The position numbers and the translations under genes are program-made. 7,435 nt of DNA, taken from an uncultured Actinomyces sp. GTDB lineage: Bacteria > Actinomycetota > Actinomycetes > Actinomycetales > Actinomycetaceae. Below, piece by piece: positions 1 through 5,955 of the stretch. Numbering within the stretch: position 1 is the stretch's first letter; each line of letters starts with the position of its first letter. The notes under the pieces are model-generated. The model was not told the DNA's origin. It was given only the letters and a program-made list of their open reading frames with translations, and made no database searches. Location: NCBI GenBank assembly GCA_946998115.1, contig CAMPYB010000034.1, positions 1-7,435 on the forward strand, read 5' to 3'.

Positions 1-120
1 AGTCCAATTATCACCACTTATTTGATAATGAATATTTACTGAGCTTGGATTACCGGTGGAAATATGGTTCCTAAAGATGAAATGGATTCATATATTAGCA
101 AAGGTGAAAAATATATTTAA
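1..120 (+). pseudogene. 3' tail or remnant of an upstream gene, frame unresolved
   Basis: The strong + strand terminator at 147-187 implies that a + strand transcript ends here, but no single frame is open through the stretch. Frame 1 is open from base 1 to a TGA at 40-42. The same frame then reads on from 43 as AWITGGNMVPKDEMDSYISK and six more residues to a TAA at 118-120, with natural-looking codon use. Frame 3 is open from base 3 to a TAA at 72-74 and ends in LSLDYRWKYGS. So the true gene ends at 42, at 74, or (if a frameshift or nonsense mutation occurred) at 120. I do not recognise the product. Residues 43-120 could also be chance, or a tiny ORF from the ATG at 64, which has GGTGGA just upstream. 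Calling it a decayed end is inference. Confidence 0.3.
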
Positions 121-146
121 CTTGTTGAATATTGTCTAGATTATGA

Positions 147-187
147 GAGATAATCTGCTTGCTTATAAGCGGATTATCTCTTTTTTA
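147..187 (+). terminator. strong rho-independent terminator
   Basis: Bases 147-160 pair with 167-180 in a 14-bp stem with one G-U pair, closed by a 6-base loop (GCTTAT). Six T's follow at once at 181-186. A-T and G-U pairs can add about two more steps at the base. The T-run lies only on the + strand side, so it ends a + strand transcript arriving from the left edge and insulates the following operon from it. Confidence 0.9.
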
Positions 188-240
188 TATCCACATGTAT
201 TTATTCATTTTTAATCAGATATATAATTTGTGAGTTTAAT

Positions 241-284
241 TATTAATCAATGTAGATTAATAGTTATCTAATTCTGCTTAGATA
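241..284. promoter_or_regulatory. two tandem inverted repeats upstream of the methyltransferase-cupin operon
   Basis: The first dyad is TATTAATC (241-248), six bases, GATTAATA (255-262). The second is TATCTAA (265-271), six bases, TTAGATA (278-284). Both are perfect and have equal 6-base spacers; their centres are 23 bp apart. They lie between the upstream terminator and the likely core promoter, about 90-135 bases before the start codon. They could be operator sites for a dimeric regulator. AT-rich DNA makes such repeats by chance fairly often, so function is inference. Confidence 0.3.
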
Positions 285-309
285 CTTAAATGAAGTTTGC
301 TAATTTTAA

Positions 310-323
310 TTAGGCATACCTAA
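310..323. promoter_or_regulatory. possible DtxR/MntR-like operator overlapping the operon promoter
   Basis: TTAGG-CATA-CCTAA is a 5-4-5 inverted repeat. The DtxR/IdeR operator of actinobacteria is a 19-bp dyad bounded by TTAGG and CCTAA with the core TAGGCTAACC. Here TAGGC..ACCTAA is kept in the right-hand 13 bases and the left flank matches poorly. Candidate -10 hexamers are TAACAA at 321-326 (with TTGCTA at 297-302, 18 bp away) or TATTAT at 336-341. With either, the dyad would sit on core promoter elements, as expected for repression. No regulator gene is present in the window. Confidence 0.3.
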
Positions 324-374
324 CAATATTGATGTTATTATTAATAAGATTGGAAAAGTGTTGGAAGGATCATA

Positions 375-1169
375 ATGGATAATGAGCAATTACCATTTGC
401 TAATCGTAAAATAGAAGATGTTCCAGGACATTGGCTTTTAGCTAGGTTAGGTAAAAGAGTTTTACGTCCAGGAGGTTTGAGCTTGACAAGAAAAATGCTA
501 GCTTTTTCTAAAATACAAGATTCTGATGTTGTAGAAATCGCTCCCGGCCTCGGAAGGACAGCTAGAGAAATAATTGAACAAATGCCAAAATCATATGTTG
601 GTGTTGACGCGGATGAAAATGCTACAAAAATTGTTAACAAGATAGTGAAAGAGCACGGATATTGTGTAAATGCTGATGCTAAAAAAACAGGCCTAAAAGA
701 TTGTAGTGCAGATGTAGTTATAGGCGAAGCAATGCTTACAATGCAAAGCGAAAATGGAAAAAAACAAATTATAAGTGAAGCTTTGCGCATACTTAAACCA
801 GGTGGAAGGTATGCTATTCATGAATTGGGTTTAAAACCTGACGACATGCCTGAAGAACAAATAAACACTCTTCGTAAAGAACTAGCTAAAGCCATAAAAG
901 TAAATGCTCGTCCGATGACTAGCTCACAGTGGATAAAATATTTAACTGATGAAGGCTTTAAAATAGATTGGATAGACACTGCTCCTATGGCGTTGCTAAA
1001 AGTGCGTAGAAACATTGCTGATGAAGGAATATTGGGTGTGTTTAAAATATTGAAAAACCTATTTACCATTAAAGGTGCTCGTAAAAGAGTCATAGGAATG
1101 CGCAAAATTTTCCAAAAAAATAAAAATAATTTATGTGGAATTGCAATCGTTGCTCGTAAACCTGAATAA
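375..1169 (+). CDS. class I SAM-dependent methyltransferase
   Basis: A 264-residue soluble protein with the Rossmann-type methyltransferase fold. Motif I, which binds the SAM methionine moiety, is VVEIAPGLGRTA (52-63). The acidic residue expected to bind the SAM ribose lies in YVGVDADENA (74-83). NADAKKTGL (99-107) matches the adenine-contacting segment, and LRILKPGGRYAIHEL (137-151) is the usual strand before the substrate half. The N-terminal stretch GHWLLARLGKRVLRPGGLSLTRKML (19-42) precedes motif I in a recognisable family of small bacterial methyltransferases of unknown substrate; this is from memory. The C-terminal third (about 176-264) is basic and probably holds substrate determinants. 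The start is fixed by GGAAGGA at 363-369, five bases before the ATG. A cupin follows 26 bases after the stop, very likely in the same transcript. No signal peptide or membrane segment is seen. Substrate unknown. Confidence 0.9.
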   Translation: MDNEQLPFANRKIEDVPGHWLLARLGKRVLRPGGLSLTRKMLAFSKIQDSDVVEIAPGLGRTAREIIEQMPKSYVGVDADENATKIVNKIVKEHGYCVNADAKKTGLKDCSADVVIGEAMLTMQSENGKKQIISEALRILKPGGRYAIHELGLKPDDMPEEQINTLRKELAKAIKVNARPMTSSQWIKYLTDEGFKIDWIDTAPMALLKVRRNIADEGILGVFKILKNLFTIKGARKRVIGMRKIFQKNKNNLCGIAIVARKPE

Positions 1170-1195
1170 AAAATATTTAATACTAGGAGATAATA

Positions 1196-1531
1196 ATGCC
1201 AGAATCGAAATCGTATAAACAATCAGCTGCAATAACTGGAATAAATGAAACTTTACCTGTTGTCCAAGACAGTATAACTTCAAAAGTTCCTCTAGAAAAT
1301 GATATTTTTCAGCTCACATTATTTTCTTTCGACAAAGATCAAGGATTATCAACACACACATCTACTAAAGCAGTAATTCTGACATTACTATCTGGTTCTA
1401 TGGAATTCATATTAGATGGAATAAAATATGAGATTACAAGTGGTGATTCTATTTATATTTCACCTAATACGCCACATTCTTTAAAAGCTAAATCAGCTTC
1501 ACGCATGCAATTAATAATGATCAACGTATGA
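1196..1531 (+). CDS. small single-domain cupin protein
   Basis: A 111-residue protein with one cupin beta-barrel. The first cupin motif is GLSTHTSTKAVILTLLSG (50-67). It keeps one histidine (H54) but lacks the second His and the Glu of the full G(X)5HXH(X)3-4E(X)6G pattern. The second motif is GDSIYISPNTPHSLKA (83-98), with H94 in the usual place. This reduced set is normal for a subgroup of small stand-alone cupins, so loss of activity should not be assumed; a bound metal or small ligand cannot be predicted. AGGAGA at 1185-1190, five bases before the ATG, fixes the start. The gene ends with TGA. The pairing with a methyltransferase suggests a shared small-molecule or metal-related role, which is inference. 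No clear terminator follows before the convergent tRNA gene. Confidence 0.85.
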   Translation: MPESKSYKQSAAITGINETLPVVQDSITSKVPLENDIFQLTLFSFDKDQGLSTHTSTKAVILTLLSGSMEFILDGIKYEITSGDSIYISPNTPHSLKAKSASRMQLIMINV

Positions 1532-1602
1532 AAAGATATCAATAAGTGAAATATTAATGCTTAAAGCGATATGCAAATATGTATCTTTATACCTTGTAAC
1601 AA

Positions 1603-1678
1603 TGGAGCCACTTGAGAGAATCGAACTCTCGACCTATTCATTACGAGTGAATCGCTCTGCCGACTGAGCTAAAGTGGC
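1603..1678 (-). tRNA. tRNA-Thr (anticodon CGU)
   Basis: Read on the - strand, the gene folds into a complete cloverleaf. The acceptor GCCACTT pairs with AAGTGGC, with discriminator T. The D arm is GCTC..GAGC with loop AGTCGGCA. The anticodon stem ATTCA/TGAAT closes the loop CTCGTAA, and the T arm is GAGAG-TTCGATT-CTCTC. The anticodon CGT (complement of 1643-1645) reads the Thr codon ACG. The variable loop is the short 5-base kind. The mature body is 73 nt (1606-1678), and the 3' CCA is encoded in the DNA at 1605-1603. It faces the methyltransferase-cupin operon and is divergent from dnaB. Confidence 0.97.
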
Positions 1679-1703
1679 ATTCACAAATAGATTTTACATG
1701 GTT

Positions 1704-1727
1704 TTTTACTCCAGTAAAAGTATAATA
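1704..1727 (-). promoter_or_regulatory. possible tRNA-Thr promoter region with a 16-bp dyad
   Basis: On the - strand a -10-like TATTAT lies at 1727-1722, roughly 45 bases before the tRNA 5' end. No good -35 hexamer is visible at the normal distance. Directly downstream of it is TTTTACT-CC-AGTAAAA (1704-1719), a perfect 7-2-7 dyad that would cover the start site or leader of the tRNA transcript. No T-run follows on either strand in terminator position, so it does not look like a terminator. Weak evidence. Confidence 0.2.
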
Positions 1728-1895
1728 AGAAAATCGTGAAACTAAATTGCTGTAAGCGCGTTTATTATCATTGTTTTATGCGGAGTTAAATAGTTTTTAA
1801 CAGTGAAACGGATAACAGATAAAATGTAATATATACAAATATTTACACATTTATTTACTTACATAAAAATATCTAAAATTTACAAAAAAATAGTC

Positions 1896-1901
1896 TATAA
1901 T
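1896..1901 (+). promoter_or_regulatory. probable -10 element of the dnaB promoter
   Basis: A perfect TATAAT lies 44 bases upstream of the dnaB ATG, giving a leader of roughly 35-40 nt. The -35 region is not convincing: at normal spacing there is only AT-rich sequence such as CTAAAA, while TTTACA at 1879-1884 is too close. The rest of the 1679-1895 gap holds no ORF worth calling. Confidence 0.4.
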
Positions 1902-1945
1902 AAGCTAGTGTTTATGTTTGTGTGTTTTATTTAAGGATTGTGTGC

Positions 1946-3292
1946 ATGTTTCCTGAAAATTTGGGAGCTGAAGATTTCTCTGTTCCTCCTCAAGATATCG
2001 ATGCTGAACGATGCATTTTGGGTGCAATGATGCTTTCGCAAGATGTTATTGCTGACATGGTGGAAAGACTTAAAAGTACAAATTTTTACAAGCCTGCACA
2101 TGAAACAATTTACGATACGATTTGCGAACTTTACAGTAAAGGTGAACCTGCTGACGCAATAACAGTAAAATCTCGTTTAGAAGATAAAGGTATAATTGAC
2201 AGTATAGGCGGTGCCCAATATTTACACACACTCATAGCAAGTGTTCCAACTATTAGCAATACTTCATATTACGCAAAAATAGTTAAAGACAAGTTCATGT
2301 TAAGAGAACTTATAAAAGCTTGTAATAGGATTATTCAACTCTCGTATTCAACAGATGGTGAAGAAGTTAGTAACATTGTTAATAGGGCACAGTCAGAAAT
2401 TTACGCTCTTTCTCTTAATGACAAAAAAGAAGACTGTGAAAAATTAGATAATGTTTTAGAATCAACTATTCGTAAAATTGAAGATAACAGTAAAAATAAT
2501 GATAGCATGCTGGGAGTGCCTACTGGTTTTATAGATTTAGATAAGTTAACTGGTGGATTGCAAGGCGGACAAATGATTATCGTCGCTGCGCGACCAGGTG
2601 TAGGTAAATCAACTTTAGGATTAGATTTCTGTCGTTATGCATCTGTGAAAAAGAAAATTCCATCCGTTATTTTTTCTCTTGAAATGTCAAAAGAAGAAAT
2701 TGCGACACGTCTAATATCTGCTGAAGGAAATATACTTTTGTCCAATCTGAAAAGGGGCGGTGAGCTCAAAGACGAAAATTGGACAACAATTGCTGAAGTT
2801 TTATCTAATGTTAATGACGCTCCACTATATATAGACGATAGTGCAAATCTTACTATGAATGAGATTAGAGCTAAATGCAGAAGGCTCAAGCAAAGAGAAA
2901 ATATTCAGCTTGTCGTAATTGACTATTTACAGCTCATGTCTTCAGATAAAAAGTTTGAATCACGTCAACAGGAAGTATCCGAGTTATCTCGTTCTATAAA
3001 ACTTTTAGCTAAAGAACTAAATATACCTATTATTGCTATTGCACAGTTAAACCGTGGAGTTGAACAAAGAGCTGATAAAAAACCTATGATGTCAGATTTG
3101 CGTGAATCGGGATCGTTGGAACAAGATGCTGATGTTATCATGCTTTTAAATAGGCCATCAGCATTTGGTGATACCGACCGTAAAGCGGAAGCCGACATAA
3201 TAGTTGCAAAGCACAGAAATGGCGAAACTCGTACAATACCAGTAATATTCCAAGGTCATTATTCAAAGTTTAACAATTTAGCGAAATTTTAA
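1946..3292 (+). CDS. dnaB: replicative DNA helicase DnaB
   Basis: The hexameric 5'-3' helicase that unwinds DNA at the replication fork and works with primase. The 448-residue length is normal. The N-terminal DnaB domain (about 14-120) begins PPQDIDAERCILGAMML. A linker follows, and the RecA-like domain starts at GVPTGFIDLDKLTGGL (190-205). Walker A is ARPGVGKST (215-223). Walker B is VVID (323-326) followed by YLQLM. The H4 region SDLRESGSLEQDADV begins at 383, with R386 in the place of the conserved arginine. No intein interrupts Walker A, a common site in actinobacterial DnaB. The ATG at 1946 is chosen because AAGGA (1933-1937) lies eight bases before it and family alignment begins there. 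An in-frame GTG at 1922 would add eight residues without support. The gene stands alone and converges with the CLC gene 32 bases downstream. The sequence style is actinobacterial. Confidence 0.97.
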   Translation: MFPENLGAEDFSVPPQDIDAERCILGAMMLSQDVIADMVERLKSTNFYKPAHETIYDTICELYSKGEPADAITVKSRLEDKGIIDSIGGAQYLHTLIASVPTISNTSYYAKIVKDKFMLRELIKACNRIIQLSYSTDGEEVSNIVNRAQSEIYALSLNDKKEDCEKLDNVLESTIRKIEDNSKNNDSMLGVPTGFIDLDKLTGGLQGGQMIIVAARPGVGKSTLGLDFCRYASVKKKIPSVIFSLEMSKEEIATRLISAEGNILLSNLKRGGELKDENWTTIAEVLSNVNDAPLYIDDSANLTMNEIRAKCRRLKQRENIQLVVIDYLQLMSSDKKFESRQQEVSELSRSIKLLAKELNIPIIAIAQLNRGVEQRADKKPMMSDLRESGSLEQDADVIMLLNRPSAFGDTDRKAEADIIVAKHRNGETRTIPVIFQGHYSKFNNLAKF

Positions 3293-3310
3293 CACGTATT
3301 ATTAAAATTT
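3284..3310. terminator. possible weak bidirectional terminator between dnaB and the CLC gene
   Basis: AAATTTTAA (3284-3292, which includes the dnaB stop codon) and TTAAAATTT (3302-3310) form a perfect 9-bp inverted repeat with a 9-base loop. The stem is purely A-T, with T-rich tracts on both strands. Its place between two convergent genes fits shared termination, but the stem is weak and overlaps coding sequence, so this is tentative. Confidence 0.35.
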
Positions 3311-3324
3311 TGAGTATTACAATG

Positions 3325-4596
3325 CTATAAGTGTCGTAGATAACGCCAGATTCTATTCTTAATACCTTTAGAGTCAAGAAAACTAGAATAAATTGAGTAA
3401 TCAAAATTAGTAATAAATGCTATGAAAACTACTGGAATTGCGTAACAGAAAATATTGAAACCAAATATTTCTAAAGCTATAAAAATAGGTGCGAATAATG
3501 TGTTTGTGCAAGAAGCAAATACTGATACATAACCCAAAGCTGCTCCTACAAGCGGTGTTATACCAACAATTGGCGCAAACCAGAATCCAAAACATGCACC
3601 GATTGTGAAAATCGGAGTAACTTCACCACCAAAAAATCCTACAGTTAGACATAATGCAGTGAAAATAATTTTTAATAACCAGTCGAACCAATAAATATGA
3701 GGTTGGGAGCTTGTGAAAATATTTAAAATAAGATTTGTGCCTAATCCGTTATAGCGACCACTGAAAGCTATCCATAAAGTAATGCTCAAAAAAAACGAGC
3801 CAATCAAAACACGTATTAACAAATTAGGTAGGAAATGATCAAATACTTTTCTTAAAAATTTTAAAGCAAAACTAAAAATGAATCCAACACAACTACAAGC
3901 CAAACCAAACACAATAAATTTCAGCATTAGAATGCCAGAAAAAGAGGACGTATTTGCTATATGTGCTTCAAATTTATGTAACCACAAAGAACTAGATGTA
4001 ATATAAGCAGTAAAACTTGAAATAAATGTTGGCAATATTGCATATAAAAACGTGCATTGCGCGGAAAATAATTCAAAAGCAAAAAACGAAGCAGCTATAG
4101 GAACATGAAAAAGACCAGAAAATCCTGCCGCAATACCGCTTGCTATTAAAACTTTACGTAATTTTATTTTTAGATCATCAGATAGATATTTGCTAAAAGG
4201 CACGCTTACAATATCAGCTGTTGTTGAACCGATTTGCATTGCAACACCTTCTCGACCAACGCTTGCTCCGACTAAATGGCACAACCATGTTCCGCAAATA
4301 ATAAAAGGCAAATACCATGGGCTAATATTTTTTACTTCACGGTTTGTGTGACATATTTTAAAAGCTTCCCCTAAAACGTTTCTATATAAAAATTTTGAAC
4401 GAATAATAACCACTGTTGAACCAGCCACAAACATAAATGGCAATAAGTATTTTACGTGTGCAGAATGTAAATTTACTACCCAAAGTAGAACATTACCGAA
4501 TAGTGAACATAGTACACCTGTAAAAAATCCTATTATTATGCTAGATAAAATGGATATTAAGAAAAATTTCACTATATTTTTATGTGTCGAAACCAT
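3325..4596 (-). CDS. CLC-family anion channel/transporter, resembling the fluoride-antiporter branch
   Basis: An integral membrane protein of 423 residues from the ATG at 4596; an in-frame GTG at 4611 would add five. The preferred ATG has GAAG nine bases upstream, while AAGG lies only two bases before the GTG. CLC signatures are clear: HLVGASVGREGVAMQIG holds the gating glutamate (about E116) of the GREG motif. AAGFSGLFHVPIAASFFAFE (about 156-175) matches the helix pair of the dimeric CLC fold. GFFGGEVTPIFTIGACFG (about 320-337) includes GGEVTP, which I associate with the CLC-F fluoride/proton antiporters; chloride CLCs usually have GGIF.P here. The region corresponding to the selectivity loop (GSGIP in chloride types) reads VLGEAFK (about 74-80), which fits neither group well. 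Hence Cl- versus F- cannot be decided. No fluoride riboswitch is seen upstream. The gene lies in the same direction as the next gene but 112 AT-rich bases from it. Confidence 0.85.
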   Translation of the reverse strand: MVSTHKNIVKFFLISILSSIIIGFFTGVLCSLFGNVLLWVVNLHSAHVKYLLPFMFVAGSTVVIIRSKFLYRNVLGEAFKICHTNREVKNISPWYLPFIICGTWLCHLVGASVGREGVAMQIGSTTADIVSVPFSKYLSDDLKIKLRKVLIASGIAAGFSGLFHVPIAASFFAFELFSAQCTFLYAILPTFISSFTAYITSSSLWLHKFEAHIANTSSFSGILMLKFIVFGLACSCVGFIFSFALKFLRKVFDHFLPNLLIRVLIGSFFLSITLWIAFSGRYNGLGTNLILNIFTSSQPHIYWFDWLLKIIFTALCLTVGFFGGEVTPIFTIGACFGFWFAPIVGITPLVGAALGYVSVFASCTNTLFAPIFIALEIFGFNIFCYAIPVVFIAFITNFDYSIYSSFLDSKGIKNRIWRYLRHL

Positions 4597-4723
4597 TATT
4601 ATGTACTTCACTGCCTTAATTATGTTTATTTTATTTCCAAATATATTTTATTTACTTTATTATTATTTTTTGAAATTTTATTCACTAAAATCTGTATTTT
4701 AATTCATTATTATTTTCATAAAA

Positions 4724-5758
4724 CTATAATAAATTTTTATGTTGACAATAATTCAAAGCTAACCAGCCAAATGGAACACGTATCCAAAATGTCAAAACCC
4801 TATATAATACGGCGATTGATATTGCTACAGTTGCATGTATTCCAAGTATGCTTAAAATGCTGGAAAGAGCGATTTCTACACCTCCAATACCACCAGGTGA
4901 AGGTAATGCCGAACCAATATAGTTTGCTATTAAAAAAATTATTACAACAAAAAAATATGAAAAATGGTAATTAAAAGACAATATTACGAAATAAAAACAG
5001 GTAGCATAACCTAAACTCATCATTACTGTAGATAGCCAACCTAAAATTATTCGTTTAGGATTTGCAACTATCCATTTTAAACGTGGAAAAACTTTGTTAT
5101 AACAAGTAATTATTTTAGAAACTATAAATTTGCGTAATGGTCGATAAATTGCACATACTACTAATAGACAAAGAGACAATAACAATACTATTATCACCCA
5201 AAACCAAGGTATTGAAAATTTTAAGGAATAACCTAATACAGGTATCATTATCATGAATAAAAATATAGTGAAAACTTGCACTATTTGCGTTAAAAATACA
5301 CTTGCTATAGCTAAGCTTAGATTTATTTTATGTTTAACTAGAAATCTTACATTTAAAGCTAGTATTCCTATACCTGCAGGAAAAATCAATGAAATAATAC
5401 CACCAGCAATATGCATTACGATAGTATCCCAGAGTTTCAATTTTTCAGGCGTGAAAAATATTAGAGCAAGTGACGCGCCAAGAAAAGGTATTAACGAAAA
5501 AAAGAAAGCTATTGCTAGGAAATAAAAGTTAGCTGTTGACAGAGCGGAAAATACAGTGTCGAAATTAAATCCGAGTGTAATAACAATTGCACCAATCACG
5601 CCGAAAGTGACAGTTATTGCAAGTTTTAATCTCTTTTTGTCAATATTTCGTATACTAAAACTGTTGTCAAGAATTTCTTTATTTGCAATAGCTGATGAGT
5701 CGTTTAATTCAGGAAATTTCGCATGTTGTTTATGCGATTTAGAAAATTCATTTGACAC
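4724..5758 (-). CDS. YbhN/UPF0104 (LPG-synthase transmembrane-type) membrane protein
   Basis: A 344-residue polytopic membrane protein of the family to which the flippase half of MprF and E. coli YbhN belong. The family signature LPSPGGIGGVE lies at 285-295, followed by the typical LYRVLTFWIRVPFGWLAL (318-335). After a hydrophilic N-terminal tail of about 45 residues come roughly seven to eight hydrophobic segments, including about 46-64, 76-102, 115-136, 146-175, 184-203, 238-262 and 267-284. No lysyl-transferase (aminoacylation) domain is present, so it is a stand-alone membrane domain and should not be called MprF. A role in moving or positioning lipids or lipid-linked intermediates is inferred from the family; the substrate is unknown. 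The start is the GTG at 5758, with AGGAAAGAG at 5773-5765 and a 6-base spacer. The next gene downstream on the same strand is the CLC transporter. Confidence 0.85.
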   Translation of the reverse strand: MSNEFSKSHKQHAKFPELNDSSAIANKEILDNSFSIRNIDKKRLKLAITVTFGVIGAIVITLGFNFDTVFSALSTANFYFLAIAFFFSLIPFLGASLALIFFTPEKLKLWDTIVMHIAGGIISLIFPAGIGILALNVRFLVKHKINLSLAIASVFLTQIVQVFTIFLFMIMIPVLGYSLKFSIPWFWVIIVLLLSLCLLVVCAIYRPLRKFIVSKIITCYNKVFPRLKWIVANPKRIILGWLSTVMMSLGYATCFYFVILSFNYHFSYFFVVIIFLIANYIGSALPSPGGIGGVEIALSSILSILGIHATVAISIAVLYRVLTFWIRVPFGWLALNYCQHKNLL

Positions 5759-5856
5759 TATATTCTCTTTCCTGAAAGAAAACTTTACGAATACAATCTA
5801 ATTTCTATGATTTAGATTTTGAACATTTTCTATATATTTTCAAGTTCAAGTTAAAT

Positions 5857-5880
5857 ATTATAAGTCTTTAGTCGTCTAAA
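5857..5880 (-). promoter_or_regulatory. candidate promoter of the YbhN-like gene with an overlapping dyad
   Basis: On the - strand a perfect TATAAT lies at 5862-5857, about 100 bases before the GTG start. The -35 partner is poor (TTTAAT about 17 bases upstream). The dyad TTTAG-TCGT-CTAAA (5867-5880) fills the spacer between the two hexamers, where a repressor could act. The remaining part of the 5759-5955 gap shows no gene. Confidence 0.3.
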
Positions 5881-5911
5881 TTAAATATTTGCACATAGTT
5901 AACAGGATATT

Positions 5912-5928
5912 TATCTATATCTTAGATA
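5912..5928. repeat. TATCTA/TAGATA inverted repeat in the MFS-YbhN gap
   Basis: TATCTA (5912-5917), five bases, TAGATA (5923-5928). It lies just after the MFS stop codon on the - strand and upstream of the YbhN-like gene. It shares its arm sequence with the 265-284 dyad. No T-run follows on the - strand, so it is not a convincing terminator of the MFS gene. It could be an operator half-pair or chance. Confidence 0.25.
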
Positions 5929-5955
5929 GGCTTAGTTGATATTGTAATGAATTTT

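Noticed and set aside
40..42. TGA read as an amino acid (recoding or alternative code) in the first reading frame
   Set aside because: The cupin gene ends naturally at a TGA where the family ends, tryptophans in the other genes are encoded by TGG, and no recoding element is visible.
341..1222. Two long open frames on the - strand under the methyltransferase gene
   Set aside because: They are antisense to a gene with clear motifs and a ribosome binding site; their products look like random translation.
1563..1589. Terminator between the cupin gene and the tRNA
   Set aside because: The GATATG...TGTATC stem needs wobble pairs and a bulge and is not followed by a real T-run on either strand.
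1741..1945. Replication origin or DnaA-box cluster upstream of dnaB
   Set aside because: The repeated TTTACA/TTACAT words are AT-rich noise; the best DnaA-box-like match (ATTTACACA) differs at two positions and stands alone.
1922..1945. Upstream GTG start for DnaB
   Set aside because: The ribosome binding site at 1933-1937 would lie inside such a coding region and fits the ATG at 1946 instead.
2582..2612. Possible intein in DnaB at the Walker A site
   Set aside because: The reading is continuous through ARPGVGKST and the total length is that of an intein-free DnaB.
4612..4723. Fluoride riboswitch before the CLC gene
   Set aside because: The gap is almost pure A/T with none of the conserved GC-containing stems of the crcB-type riboswitch.
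4582..4974. 130-codon open frame on the + strand
   Set aside because: It overlaps the ends of two well-supported - strand genes and an AT-rich gap; its Tyr/Leu/Lys-rich product resembles no family.
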